A stretch of 64,000 bases of DNA from Flagellimonas aequoris (GCF_003584165.1 NZ_QXFJ01000009.1:186001-250000); one strand, 5' to 3'. Numbered from the stretch's first letter, positions 43,426 through 52,088 are shown. The notes: generated by a model from the sequence alone, not told the origin. Program-made: numbers and translations.

Positions 43426-43460
43426 ATAAAAAAGGCAGCTACATTTTCATGTAACTGCCT
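43426..43460 (-). terminator. Island-borne terminator for tRNA-Asn
   Basis: On the minus strand AGGCAGTTACA / TGTAGCTGCCT (loop TGAAAA) is followed by a T-rich run, 10 bp after the tRNA 3' end. The single non-Watson-Crick pair is U-G on this strand and C-A on the other, supporting minus-strand use. The island thus supplies a new terminator to the tRNA gene it interrupted. Confidence 0.8.
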
Positions 43461-43469
43461 GATTTTAAC

Positions 43470-43514
43470 GCTCCCCCTCTTGGGCTCGAACCAAGGACCC
43501 TCTGATTAACAGTC
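43470..43514. repeat. attR (45-bp direct repeat inside intact tRNA-Asn)
   Basis: Identical to 18998-19042. It covers the tRNA 3' half from the discriminator base through the anticodon loop, so the intact gene is rebuilt at this end. Confidence 0.95.
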
Positions 43515-43544
43515 AGATGCTCTAACCAACTGAGCTAAGGAGGA
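43471..43544 (-). tRNA. tRNA-Asn (anticodon GTT)
   Basis: A 74-nt cloverleaf on the minus strand. The acceptor stem is TCCTCCT pairing AGGGGGA (one G-U) with discriminator G. The D arm is GCTCAGTTGGTTAGAGC, the anticodon stem-loop CTGACTGTTAATCAG with GTT (43508-43510), and the T arm CTTGG-TTCGAGC-CCAAG. CCA is not encoded. The 3' 44 nt are part of the island att repeat. Confidence 0.96.
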
Positions 43545-43563
43545 ATTTTACCTTAAGCGGGTG

Positions 43564-43594
43564 CAAATATAACAGATTCTTTATTACACCACAA
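43564..43594 (-). promoter_or_regulatory. Promoter of tRNA-Asn
   Basis: Minus strand TTG (43592-43594), 20 bp, TATATTTG (43564-43571), a good match to the Bacteroidota consensus, 20 bp upstream of the tRNA 5' end. It shows that the tRNA has its own promoter although it follows rseP on the same strand. Confidence 0.65.
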
Positions 43595-43611
43595 ACAAAA
43601 AAACAGCTTTT

Positions 43612-44967
43612 CTATTTAAAAAGCCATTTATACAGATCATTACCGTTGGCAAACAGCAATAGGGCAATCAAAAGGAAGAAGCCCACCATTTGGGCATACT
43701 CCAAAAACTTATCGCTAGGCTTGCGGCCCGTAATCATCTCATACAACAGGAACATCACATGCCCCCCATCCAAAGCCGGGATTGGCAAAATGTTCATAAA
43801 CGCCAAAATAATGGAAATAAATGCCGTAGTGGCCCAAAAGGCCGGCCAGTTCCAGGTATCGGGGAACATGCCCCCAATAGCTGCAAATCCGCCAACTCCT
43901 TTGTAAGCTCCAGTTTCTGGGTTAAAAATCTTTTTCAACTGCTTCATGTAGCTCGAGAGGGTAGACACCCCTTTGTTGATTCCGGCAGGAATGGCCTCCA
44001 AGAAAGAATATTTTTGCGTCTCAATCCTAAATACCCCTTTGTCCTGAAAATCTTCCATGGTGATAGCAGCGGTTTCCAAGCCCAATTTGGCATCCTTGCT
44101 CACTTGTGCCTTAACATGGTGTTCCGTACCATCTTCCCTTTTTACAAGGATATCAACCTCTTTTCCTTTGTTGTTATCCAATAGGGTCATCACCTGATCA
44201 CGATACTTAGCGGGTGACCCATTGATGTTCAAAAACTCATCTTTTGGTCTAAAACCTGCATTCTTGTTATGCGAAGTATCTGGAACCTGGTTCACGATAA
44301 AGGGCACCCTGAAACTCAAAAAATGGATTTTGTCCTCATCCTCCAACAAAGTGGAAATAAAATCCACTGGAATTTCCTTCTCAATCCGTTGGCCATCCCT
44401 TTCTATGGTAATATTGTTCCCATTGATCAATTCTGCAAAAACACTCCTGAAGGTTTTCAACTCGTTGCCATCCACAGCAATGATTTTGTCCCCGGTCTGG
44501 ATTCCCAACTCATCACCAATGGATTTTTCGGTGACCCATACCCCATCCTTCAAGCTGTCCATGGGAATATACTCGTCCCCATAAGCATAGGCCATGCCTA
44601 TATAGATGACCACCGCCAAAATAAAGTTTACGGTAACCCCTCCCAACATAATGATCAAACGTTGCCAGGCCGGTTTGCTACGGAACTCCCAAGGCTTGGG
44701 TTCTTCCTTCATCTGTTCGGTATCCATGCTCTCATCGATCATTCCGGAAATCTTCACATAACCGCCCAAAGGCAACCAACCGATACCATATACCGTTTCC
44801 CCTATCTTCTTTTTGAACAGGGCAAACTTTACATCAAAAAAGAGAAAAAACTTTTCCACCCGGGTCTTAAAGATCTTTGCCGGTATAAAATGCCCCAGCT
44901 CGTGCAGGACGATAAGCAGGGAAAGGCTTAGAAAGAATTGTATGGTCTTTATCAATATAGGGGTCAT
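43612..44967 (-). CDS. rseP: RIP site-2 zinc metalloprotease
   Basis: A 451-aa intramembrane protease. The N-terminal helix carries HELGH (His22, Glu23, His26), which binds zinc. A periplasmic part with PDZ-like domains follows, and the C-terminal LPIPALDGGHVMF motif supplies the third zinc ligand. It cleaves membrane-anchored anti-sigma factors within the bilayer to release sigma factors in envelope stress. Length and motifs match RseP of this phylum. It precedes tRNA-Asn, and a TACTTTTG box (44991-44998) upstream of its start may be its -7 element. The SCO gene diverges from it. Confidence 0.94.
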   Translation of the reverse strand: MTPILIKTIQFFLSLSLLIVLHELGHFIPAKIFKTRVEKFFLFFDVKFALFKKKIGETVYGIGWLPLGGYVKISGMIDESMDTEQMKEEPKPWEFRSKPAWQRLIIMLGGVTVNFILAVVIYIGMAYAYGDEYIPMDSLKDGVWVTEKSIGDELGIQTGDKIIAVDGNELKTFRSVFAELINGNNITIERDGQRIEKEIPVDFISTLLEDEDKIHFLSFRVPFIVNQVPDTSHNKNAGFRPKDEFLNINGSPAKYRDQVMTLLDNNKGKEVDILVKREDGTEHHVKAQVSKDAKLGLETAAITMEDFQDKGVFRIETQKYSFLEAIPAGINKGVSTLSSYMKQLKKIFNPETGAYKGVGGFAAIGGMFPDTWNWPAFWATTAFISIILAFMNILPIPALDGGHVMFLLYEMITGRKPSDKFLEYAQMVGFFLLIALLLFANGNDLYKWLFK

Positions 44968-45117
44968 CAGTCACAATTTGTTAAAACGCACAAAAGTAAC
45001 CTTTTAAGAAATGATAAAAAAACCAAGGTTTTGTTCACTCATCGATTTAAGAAAGATTTAGCAACAAAAGTTGAGTTTTATCATGGCAGATCATCCCTTG
45101 GGCCGTAATTTTGCACC

Positions 45118-45792
45118 ATGGGTTCTTTTTTTGCCAAATACAAGTTGTTCGGATTGGTGTTCCTTGGTCTGTCGGCCATTATCATCTACCTGTTCTACAA
45201 TGCACTACAGCCCGAAAATATACTACCGGTATACCAGCCTAACATGGTGGACAAATCGCTTGTGGACAGCACACTCTACTACAAAAAGAAGTACCACACC
45301 ATTGCTGATTTTGCCTTGGTGAACCAAAATGGGGATACCATTACCCAAGACAATTACAAAGGGAAAATCTATGTGGCAGATTTCTTTTTTACCACCTGCC
45401 CCACCATTTGCCCGATCATGACCAAAAACATGGGAGAGATACAGGCCGCCATTTTGGATGACCCCAATATCATGCTCCTATCGCATTCGGTGACCCCGGT
45501 GATCGATTCTGTGCCTCAACTGAAAAAGTATGCCTTGGAAAAAGGAGTGGTGGACAGCAAATGGAATTTGGTCACCGGAGATAAAAAGCAGATCTACGAG
45601 CTGGCCCGTAAATCGTACCTAGCCGTAAAGACCGATGGAGATGGCGGACCGTATGATATGATCCATACCGAAAACTTCATCTTGGTGGACAAGGAGAAAA
45701 GAATCCGTGGTTTTTATGATGGCACCAATCGGGAGGAAATCAACAAGCTGTTGGGAGACATCAAGATCCTTGAGGCCAGTTATAAAGACTGA
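45118..45792 (+). CDS. SCO1/SenC-family copper chaperone
   Basis: A 224-aa membrane-anchored thioredoxin-fold protein. The N-terminal helix (LFGLVFLGLSAIIIYLFYNAL, about 9-29) is followed by the copper-binding CPTIC motif in FFTTCPTICPIMTKNM and the conserved His in DMIHTENFILVD. Such proteins deliver copper to the CuA site of cytochrome c oxidase or act as thiol reductases outside the inner membrane. It is read from the ATG at 45118 and is divergent from rseP. Confidence 0.93.
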   Translation: MGSFFAKYKLFGLVFLGLSAIIIYLFYNALQPENILPVYQPNMVDKSLVDSTLYYKKKYHTIADFALVNQNGDTITQDNYKGKIYVADFFFTTCPTICPIMTKNMGEIQAAILDDPNIMLLSHSVTPVIDSVPQLKKYALEKGVVDSKWNLVTGDKKQIYELARKSYLAVKTDGDGGPYDMIHTENFILVDKEKRIRGFYDGTNREEINKLLGDIKILEASYKD

Positions 45793-45877
45793 TGTTAAAC
45801 GTTTTTGGGATGATGGCAGATTATTTATCATTTTTACTTATTTTTGCCCTTAATTAAATTCAATCTAAATAAGCTTA

Positions 45878-46120
45878 GTGGCTACTGTTGCAGACCTCAC
45901 CCAAGGCCAAAAGGGAATCATCAAAGATTTTGCGGAACATGTTCTACCGATCAAACTATTGGAACTCGGGTGTTTGCCCGGAAACAGCATTGAACTGATC
46001 CAAGTGGCCCCTTTGAACGATCCCATTTACATTAACCTAAGTGGAAGCCACATAGCCATTAGACGATCACTGGCCGAACTCATTGAGCTGGACATCATTG
46101 AAGAAACCCAAGCCCTATGA
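45878..46120 (+). CDS. feoA: FeoA-family ferrous iron transport protein
   Basis: An 80-aa SH3-like FeoA protein (GQKGIIKDFAEHVLPIKLLELGCLPGNSIELIQVAPLNDPIYINLSGSHIAIRRSLAELI), which modulates FeoB from the cytoplasm. It is read from a GTG at 45878, since no ATG gives the full domain. It overlaps feoB by 4 bp (ATGA). A TATTTTTG box at 45839-45846 may be the -7 element, but I see no well-spaced TTG. Confidence 0.93.
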   Translation: MATVADLTQGQKGIIKDFAEHVLPIKLLELGCLPGNSIELIQVAPLNDPIYINLSGSHIAIRRSLAELIELDIIEETQAL

Positions 46121-48333
46121 GCAAGAATATCAACGTTGCCCTGATCGGTAATCCCAATACCGGAAAAACTTCTGTATTCAACCAACTTACCGGGCTCAAA
46201 CAAAAAGTGGGTAACTATCCGGGCATTACGGTAGAGAAAAAAGAGGGCATCTGCAAGCTTCCCAGAGGGGTAAAGGCCCACATTCTTGATCTTCCCGGCA
46301 CGTACAGCCTCAACACAACCTCTTTGGACGAAAGCTTGGTGGTTGAGTTGCTGTTGAACAAGAACGATAAAGACTATCCCGATGTGGCGGTCGTGATCAG
46401 CGATGTGGAAAACCTGAAACGGAACCTGTTCCTTTTCACCCAGATCAAAGACCTGAAGATTCCCGCTATCCTGGTCATCAATATGGCCGACCGTATGTCC
46501 AGAAAAGGGATTTCCATGGACATCGAGGCGATGGAAAAAAAGCTGGATACCAAGATTGCCTTGGTCAGTACCCGGAAAAGACAAGGCATAGAACGGATCA
46601 AAGAACTCATTGCGGATTATAAAAACCTGTCTTCCGCGCCTAATGTAGATGCCAAAAGAATATCCCCCGAGTACTTTGAACGACTTCAAAAAACGTTTCC
46701 CAACGAGGATCTGTACAAACTTTGGCTGGTGATCACCCAAGATGTGAACTTTATGCCGATTGAGAAGAAACGCATTGAGGACGTCACATCGTTCACCACC
46801 AAGTCCAAGGAAGAACTCAAAAAATTGCAGCACAAGGAAACCGTGTTGCGTTATCAGTTCATCAACAACACCCTAAAAGAGACCTACAAAGTGGATTTCT
46901 TGGCCGCTAAGGGCTTCCGTGCCTCCCTGGACAAGATACTGACGCACAAGATTTTCGGTTATCTCATCTTCTTTGTAATCCTGCTCACTATTTTCCAAGC
47001 TATTTTTGACTGGAGCAGCTATCCCATGGATTTTATTGATGAGCAATTTGCTCTGGCCAGCGAATGGATCAAAAATACCTTGCCTCCCGGGGTCTTTACG
47101 GATCTTTTGGCCGAAGGCATCATTGCAGGGATTGGTGGTATCGTCATCTTTATCCCCCAAATTGCCTTTTTGTTCCTTTTTATTTCCCTTTTGGAAGAAT
47201 CGGGATACATGAGCCGGGTGGTTTTTTTAATGGATCGATTGATGCGACCCTTCGGACTGAGCGGAAAAAGCATCGTGCCCCTCATTTCAGGAACGGCTTG
47301 TGCCATACCCGCTGTAATGGCTACCCGAACCATTGAAAATTGGAAGGAAAGGCTCATCACCATTTTAGTGACACCGTTCACCACCTGCTCCGCCAGACTA
47401 CCTGTGTATTTGATTTTGATTGCGTTGGTGATTCCAAAGGGAACCATTTTAGGACTGAGTTATCAAGCCCTGACCTTGATGCTTTTATACCTCATCGGAT
47501 TTGGCATGGCCATATTCTCCGCCATGATCCTGAACAAGATTTTGAAAATTAAGAGCCGATCGCTCTTTATGGTAGAGATGCCCACCTATCGCCTACCCTT
47601 ATTGAAAAATGTGGCCTATACCGTTTTGGAAAAGACCAAGAGCTTTGTGTTCGGGGCAGGGAAAATCATCTTGGCCATCTCCATTGTACTTTGGTTTTTG
47701 GGTTCCAACGGATACTCCGAAGATTTCAAGAACGCCGAGCAGATCGTGAACGATCGCATTGAACAGGAAGGCCTTAGCACATACAGTAAAAACTATATCC
47801 AGAACAATATTGATGCCTATCGGGAAAATGCCTTGGCTGAAGGTATTACACCTGAAGTCATTCAAGATTCCATACAGTCCATGACCCACGATCTAAGGGA
47901 AAGGGCCGAAGCCCAGGAAATTGCCAGCTACAAGTTGGAACATTCCTACATAGGCCAGGCCGGAAAAGCATTTGAACCCGTTGTAAAACCTTTGGGCTAC
48001 GATTGGAAAATCGGTATCGCCGTGCTCACTTCCTTTGCGGCCCGTGAGGTATTTGTGGGGACTTTGGCCACCATATACAGTGTGGGGAGCGATGAGGAGG
48101 AAACCATCAAAACCAGAATGGCCGCCGAACTGGATTCTTCGGGGAGGCCGTTGTTCAACTTGGCCTCCGGTATTTCCTTGATGCTTTTCTATGCCTTCGC
48201 CATGCAGTGCATGAGCACACTTGCCATTGTAAAACGGGAGACCAATTCTTGGAAATGGCCCTTGTTCCAATTGGGCTTTATGAGTGTTTTTGCCTACCTT
48301 GTAGCATTGTTAGCCTATCAAATCCTCATCTAA
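46117..48333 (+). CDS. feoB: Ferrous iron transporter FeoB
   Basis: A 738-aa Fe(II) permease. The N-terminal G domain has G1 GNPNTGKTS, G3-like DLPGTYSL and G4-like NMAD. A GDI helical domain follows, and about eight to ten transmembrane helices carry the gate motifs SGTACAIPAVMATRTI (with Cys) and TTCSARLPVYLI. It imports ferrous iron across the inner membrane. It lies between feoA and a short Cys-rich protein gene, the standard feo layout. Confidence 0.97.
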   Translation: MSKNINVALIGNPNTGKTSVFNQLTGLKQKVGNYPGITVEKKEGICKLPRGVKAHILDLPGTYSLNTTSLDESLVVELLLNKNDKDYPDVAVVISDVENLKRNLFLFTQIKDLKIPAILVINMADRMSRKGISMDIEAMEKKLDTKIALVSTRKRQGIERIKELIADYKNLSSAPNVDAKRISPEYFERLQKTFPNEDLYKLWLVITQDVNFMPIEKKRIEDVTSFTTKSKEELKKLQHKETVLRYQFINNTLKETYKVDFLAAKGFRASLDKILTHKIFGYLIFFVILLTIFQAIFDWSSYPMDFIDEQFALASEWIKNTLPPGVFTDLLAEGIIAGIGGIVIFIPQIAFLFLFISLLEESGYMSRVVFLMDRLMRPFGLSGKSIVPLISGTACAIPAVMATRTIENWKERLITILVTPFTTCSARLPVYLILIALVIPKGTILGLSYQALTLMLLYLIGFGMAIFSAMILNKILKIKSRSLFMVEMPTYRLPLLKNVAYTVLEKTKSFVFGAGKIILAISIVLWFLGSNGYSEDFKNAEQIVNDRIEQEGLSTYSKNYIQNNIDAYRENALAEGITPEVIQDSIQSMTHDLRERAEAQEIASYKLEHSYIGQAGKAFEPVVKPLGYDWKIGIAVLTSFAAREVFVGTLATIYSVGSDEEETIKTRMAAELDSSGRPLFNLASGISLMLFYAFAMQCMSTLAIVKRETNSWKWPLFQLGFMSVFAYLVALLAYQILI

Positions 48334-48483
48334 ATGGAAACGGTTCAGCACATATTGGTCTATCTGATCTTGGGCATGGCCGTTGCCTATTTGGTGTACA
48401 AGTTTCTTCTTCCCAAGTCCTTGATCCATGGGAGCAAGAAAAATTCCAAGGGCTGCGGGCAGGACAATTGCGGTTGTAGCTGA
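48334..48483 (+). CDS. FeoB-associated Cys-rich membrane protein (49 aa)
   Basis: This short gene starts at the first base after the feoB stop codon. It encodes one transmembrane helix (HILVYLILGMAVAYLVYKFLL), a basic stretch and a cysteine-rich tail (CGQDNCGCS). This is the usual tiny third gene of feo operons in Bacteroidota, with a role similar to FeoC or in handing over iron. It is easily missed by annotation because of its length. Confidence 0.9.
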   Translation: METVQHILVYLILGMAVAYLVYKFLLPKSLIHGSKKNSKGCGQDNCGCS

Positions 48484-48613
48484 GCCTCTCTTCACATAAA
48501 GACCCACAACCTTTGCTTCCTTTCTTAGGGCATTCTTTAATTTTTTTTCATTCTCGTGTAACCTTTCTTAATTTCCTGACTATATAAAGTAAACGCCAAC
48601 TAAAAAACATCTT

Positions 48614-49138
48614 TTGGAAGCGCTTTCAGATGAAATGATCATGCAAAAAGTGGCCGAGGGCAATTTAGATTTGCTCAAGGTACTTTTTGACAGGCACCAC
48701 AAACATGTGTACAATTTTCTGTTCAAAATGTCGGGAGACCGCATGTTGAGCGAAGACCTGACGCAGGATGTTTTTTACAAGTTGATCAAGTATAGAAGTT
48801 CATACCATATGGGGTCTTTCAAGTCTTGGTTGTTCACCATAGCCAGGAACAATTTAAAGACACATTTTACAAGGCACCACAAAACCTTTGAAGACATTGA
48901 GGTATTGGCCTACCAATCGGCTGAAGAGGTACATGATATGACCGAAAACAATGCGCATTTGCAAAATGCATTGAACCGATTGTCCCCAGAAGATCGTGAG
49001 CTGATTTTCCTGAACCGCTATCAGGAAATACGGTACGAAGACCTTGCGGAAATCATGGGCAGTACCCCTGGAGCGATCAAGACCAAGGTCTGCAGGATAT
49101 TAAAAAAATTGAAGGAAATCTATTTAGAAACGATATAA
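48614..49138 (+). CDS. ECF-type RNA polymerase sigma factor
   Basis: A 174-aa sigma-70 family factor. Region 2 is LLKVLFDRHHKHVYNFLFKMSGDRMLSEDLTQDVFYKLIKYRSSY...SWLFTIARN, and region 4 is LNRLSPEDRELIFLNRYQEIRYEDLAEIMGSTPGAIKTKVCRILKKL. It is read from a TTG at 48614; an ATG a few codons later (MIMQKVAEG) is an alternative start. The next gene, 2 bp downstream, is its membrane anti-sigma factor. It probably controls its own operon, including the two exported DUF4097 proteins. Confidence 0.92.
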   Translation: MEALSDEMIMQKVAEGNLDLLKVLFDRHHKHVYNFLFKMSGDRMLSEDLTQDVFYKLIKYRSSYHMGSFKSWLFTIARNNLKTHFTRHHKTFEDIEVLAYQSAEEVHDMTENNAHLQNALNRLSPEDRELIFLNRYQEIRYEDLAEIMGSTPGAIKTKVCRILKKLKEIYLETI

Positions 49139-49140
49139 CC

Positions 49141-49932
49141 ATGGAAAACGAACACGTTTTGGATCTTATCCCCGAATATTTGGATGGCTCCCTGGACAAC
49201 GAGACCATGAAAGACATTCAACGGCACTTGGAAAAATGTCCTCAATGCCAACAGGAAGTAAAGGAAATGGAAACGCTCCTCAAGGCGTTCAAGAACGATG
49301 TGGTTCCCGTTCCTTCGGAACGTTTAAAATCAAGGTTTGAAGAAGCTTTGGAAGCGGAAAAAGCAGCTATGGGCAAAGTAGTTCCCTTGTCGTCCAAAAC
49401 GAAAAAATATGATTGGGCCAGTTCCGTACTCAAAATTGCGGCCAGCATTGCTCTTTTGGTAGCTTCCTTTCAGATGGGAAGTGTGTTCCAGCAGAAAAAA
49501 ATTGATCAGGAATTGGCCAATTTAAAGGACGAAAACCTGAACATGAAACAGACCGCCATGCTTTCCCTTATGGAAAACCAATCGGCCAGCAAACGTATCC
49601 AAGGGGTAGCCTATATTGAAGAGTTCGAGAACCCGGATGAAGCCATTATTCAGGCCTTGGCCAACCGATTGCTCAACGATGAGAACGATAACGTACGGTT
49701 GACCGCTTTCGAGGCCCTATCCAAATACACTTCCTCGGAAACCGTAAAGCATGTGCTCATCGAAGCATTGGAGAAGGAAAAAAATCCGAGTATTCAGGTG
49801 GCGATTATACAGACCTTGGTTCAGATCCAAGAGAAAAAAGCGGCCGAACCCATGAAGAAATTGTTGGAAAATGAAGATACCCAACCATTCATCAAGGAAC
49901 AGATCAAAGCAGTATTACCAAGTTTAACATAA
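49141..49932 (+). CDS. Zinc-finger anti-sigma factor with periplasmic HEAT repeats
   Basis: A 263-aa protein. The N-terminal zinc-binding anti-sigma domain has the motif HLEKCPQCQQEV (His, Cys, Cys). One transmembrane helix lies at about 98-118 (SSVLKIAASIALLVASFQMGS), and a coiled-coil stretch follows. The outside part consists of HEAT-like repeats (ALANRLLNDENDNVRLTAFEALSKY, VLIEALEKEKNPSIQVAIIQTLVQI, PMKKLLENEDTQPFIKEQIKAVLPSL). It should hold the sigma factor at the membrane. The HEAT array as sensor domain is unusual. Confidence 0.88.
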   Translation: MENEHVLDLIPEYLDGSLDNETMKDIQRHLEKCPQCQQEVKEMETLLKAFKNDVVPVPSERLKSRFEEALEAEKAAMGKVVPLSSKTKKYDWASSVLKIAASIALLVASFQMGSVFQQKKIDQELANLKDENLNMKQTAMLSLMENQSASKRIQGVAYIEEFENPDEAIIQALANRLLNDENDNVRLTAFEALSKYTSSETVKHVLIEALEKEKNPSIQVAIIQTLVQIQEKKAAEPMKKLLENEDTQPFIKEQIKAVLPSLT

Positions 49933-49951
49933 ATATCAAAAAACGAAAATC

Positions 49952-50704
49952 ATGAGAAAATTCACCATTATCTTAGCCGTACTCTTTGCCAGTGCGGTAG
50001 CCCAAGCCCAGGCCGATTATACCAAATCGTTGAGTGGCATCCAATGGGTAAAAATCGAATCCAAGGCAGACGTAACGGTAAAAACCCACAGTTCCAATGA
50101 GCTGTTGATCAAATCCGGTCCATCAATTGAAACCCCAGAAAGGGCCAAGGGCCTCAAATTAGTGGGAGATGGCGGCACCGATAACACCGACGTTGGCTTT
50201 TCCGTAGTCCAAGATGGCAGCACCCTTATCGTTTATAACTTAAGAAAAACCGGTGATGCCGAAATCTACCTGCCAAAAAACCAAAATATTTCCGTGAAGA
50301 GCACTTGGAACGGGGATATCGATATTGACGGGTTTGCTGGGGAAATTGAGGCAGATGCCCAATTGAACGGTAGTGTCAGGGTCTCCAATGTAAACGGTCC
50401 AGTAACCGCCAATACCTTGAACGGGGAACTTACCGTAACCTTCGGTACGGTAAAACAAGATTCACCCATTTCCCTCTACTCTACCAATGGTGCCGTAGAT
50501 GTGTCCTTACCCAGCAACACGCCTGCCAATCTATCCCTAAGCACCCTGAATGGCAATGTGTACACCGATTTCGATATTAAAGCTGCAGAAAAGGACGGTA
50601 TGCGAACCTTGTTGGGTAGAAACATCAAATCCACCATCAACGGTGGAGGGGTCAGCTTTTCCATGAAGTCGACCAATGGGAACATGTACCTGAGAAAAAA
50701 ATAG
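49952..50704 (+). CDS. Exported DUF4097-family beta-helix protein
   Basis: A 250-aa protein with a signal peptide (MRKFTIILAVLFASAVAQAQA) and a repetitive beta-strand pattern with Asn-Gly turns (ISVKSTWNGDIDIDGFAG, VRVSNVNGPVTANTLNGELTVTF, LSLSTLNGNVYTDF), typical of DUF4097 adhesin-like beta-solenoids. It is in the sigma/anti-sigma operon, 19 bp after the anti-sigma gene, with a paralogous gene next to it. Its function is unknown; an envelope-associated role under the sigma factor is likely. Confidence 0.82.
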   Translation: MRKFTIILAVLFASAVAQAQADYTKSLSGIQWVKIESKADVTVKTHSSNELLIKSGPSIETPERAKGLKLVGDGGTDNTDVGFSVVQDGSTLIVYNLRKTGDAEIYLPKNQNISVKSTWNGDIDIDGFAGEIEADAQLNGSVRVSNVNGPVTANTLNGELTVTFGTVKQDSPISLYSTNGAVDVSLPSNTPANLSLSTLNGNVYTDFDIKAAEKDGMRTLLGRNIKSTINGGGVSFSMKSTNGNMYLRKK

Positions 50705-50734
50705 TCGAAATCAAAAATCAAAAAACGAACAGTC

Positions 50735-51445
50735 ATGAAAAATTTCATCCTAGCCTTGATAGGTCTCTGCACCCTATCCCTGAGCGCCCAAAAAATCATT
50801 GAAAAAAACATTAACTATTCTGGGCAATACATTGAACTTGATGTAAAATTCGCATCCAACATCGAAGTGAAAACGTGGGACAAATCCACTGTCTATTTCA
50901 AAGCGGACATTACCACAAAAGATGGAAAATTCATCGATCTATATAATTTGGACATAGACGAAAGTAACTCATCCATCACAATCTCGGAAGATGCCATTCC
51001 GGTATTCAAAGCATTCCAGGATGAATGGGACAAAAATCATCCAGGAATGAAGGAAAGAGGTTTTATGGAAGATAATACCTATACGTTCAACTACGTGCTC
51101 TATGTGCCGAAAAATGCTTCTTTCAAGGTGAGCAGCATCAATGGTGAGCTTCAATCCGACATTATTGAAGGTAATTTCACCGCTGACCTGATCAATGGGG
51201 ACATCGACATCAAAAAGTACAACGGCGACATGGACCTACAGACCATAAACGGGGCCATTGACTTGGTCATGAAGGATACCCAAATGGTGGCCGAAACCTT
51301 GAACGGGAACATTTACGCCGATGAAAAAATGAACCTTACAGTATCCAAGCGTCATGTAGGGCAAAAAGTAGAGGGTAGTTTTGGCAATGCCTCGCACCGC
51401 CTGAAACTGAACACGATCAACGGTAACGTATACTTAAGGCTCTAA
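50735..51445 (+). CDS. Exported DUF4097-like beta-solenoid protein
   Basis: A 236-aa protein, a diverged paralogue of the preceding one. It has a signal peptide (MKNFILALIGLCTLSLSAQ) and repeated strands with the same Asn-Gly rungs (FKVSSINGELQSDIIEGNFTADLINGDIDIKKYNGDMDLQTINGAIDLVMKD, LNTINGNVYLRL). It follows the first copy by 30 bp. The two may form a pair at the cell envelope. No enzymatic motif is visible. Confidence 0.8.
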   Translation: MKNFILALIGLCTLSLSAQKIIEKNINYSGQYIELDVKFASNIEVKTWDKSTVYFKADITTKDGKFIDLYNLDIDESNSSITISEDAIPVFKAFQDEWDKNHPGMKERGFMEDNTYTFNYVLYVPKNASFKVSSINGELQSDIIEGNFTADLINGDIDIKKYNGDMDLQTINGAIDLVMKDTQMVAETLNGNIYADEKMNLTVSKRHVGQKVEGSFGNASHRLKLNTINGNVYLRL

Positions 51446-51524
51446 ATCACAACAACGCGGTATATCTGAAACATGACCCAATCTTGTGATGGGGTAAGAA
51501 TTGTGTTATTCAAAAAAATAAATT

Positions 51525-52088
51525 ATGAAAAAATCAGTGATTGTCTTTTCAGCACTTCTTTTGTTTTCATGCTCACAGTCAAAATCGGGCAAACCAAATA
51601 TGGAAAATCTGGGTAATGACAGCATTACCCAGGTTGAAAATAATCGTATAGCAGTTTTAAATGAACTTAGAAATGAACTTCTTTTAACCTATGGCACAAT
51701 TGATGGATGGTCGAGGGTTGACATGGGACCATGCGGTGAGTTTGCCTATGCCTTCTATGAAGAGTGGAATTCCAGGTTCAAAGACTCGGTCAATATTGTT
51801 TTTATGATGAAACCGGATGGTTCAGATTGCAACCATGTTCTTGTAAGGTTGCCAGATAAAAATTTGTTTGATGCCGGACTTGGGGTTATGGATGAAAGTG
51901 CCCTAAAGCTTGTTTTTATTGAAAGTAAAATTGAGGACATGGTTCATTTTGATTATGACTTATTAGAAAAATGGTCATATGGATTGCATCGAAAATATTA
52001 CAATTGCCCAAACTATTCGGACAGTTTATCAAGAAGTATATTAAAACGCCATTTTGACAAACTAGCATTACAAAATAATGGAAGGTAA
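51525..52088 (+). CDS. Putative lipoprotein of unknown function (187 aa)
   Basis: A lipoprotein signal peptide (MKKSVIVFSALLLFSCSQS, lipobox LFSC) is followed by a compact domain with GPCGEFAYAFYEEWNSRF, SDCNHVLVRLPDKNLFDAGLGV and a helical end. The Cys, His and Asp in these segments loosely recall a papain-like (NlpC/P60-type) arrangement, but I am not confident. It is AT-richer than its neighbours. It comes 79 bp after the DUF4097 gene and may be independent. Confidence 0.65.
   Translation: MKKSVIVFSALLLFSCSQSKSGKPNMENLGNDSITQVENNRIAVLNELRNELLLTYGTIDGWSRVDMGPCGEFAYAFYEEWNSRFKDSVNIVFMMKPDGSDCNHVLVRLPDKNLFDAGLGVMDESALKLVFIESKIEDMVHFDYDLLEKWSYGLHRKYYNCPNYSDSLSRSILKRHFDKLALQNNGR

Larger units (their letters stand above)
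18998..43514. mobile_element. Mobilizable defence island integrated in tRNA-Asn
   Basis: The element is about 24.5 kb. It is bounded by an identical 45-bp direct repeat that corresponds to the 3' part of the tRNA-Asn(GTT) gene. The integrase lies next to the left boundary, identical 19-bp tandem motifs lie inside both ends, and base composition is clearly AT-richer than the flanks. The contents are a recombination/mobilisation module (19186-25062) and an eight-gene defence operon (25435-43138). No type IV secretion genes are present, so transfer would need a helper conjugative element. Confidence 0.92.

Noticed and set aside
18998..43514. Prophage
   Set aside because: An integrase is present, but no capsid, terminase, portal, tail or lysis genes. 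A relaxase and MobC-like protein indicate a mobilizable island.
46027..46833. Long antisense open frame opposite feoB
   Set aside because: It is a mirror of feoB codon composition, with no domain pattern; feoB itself is unambiguous.
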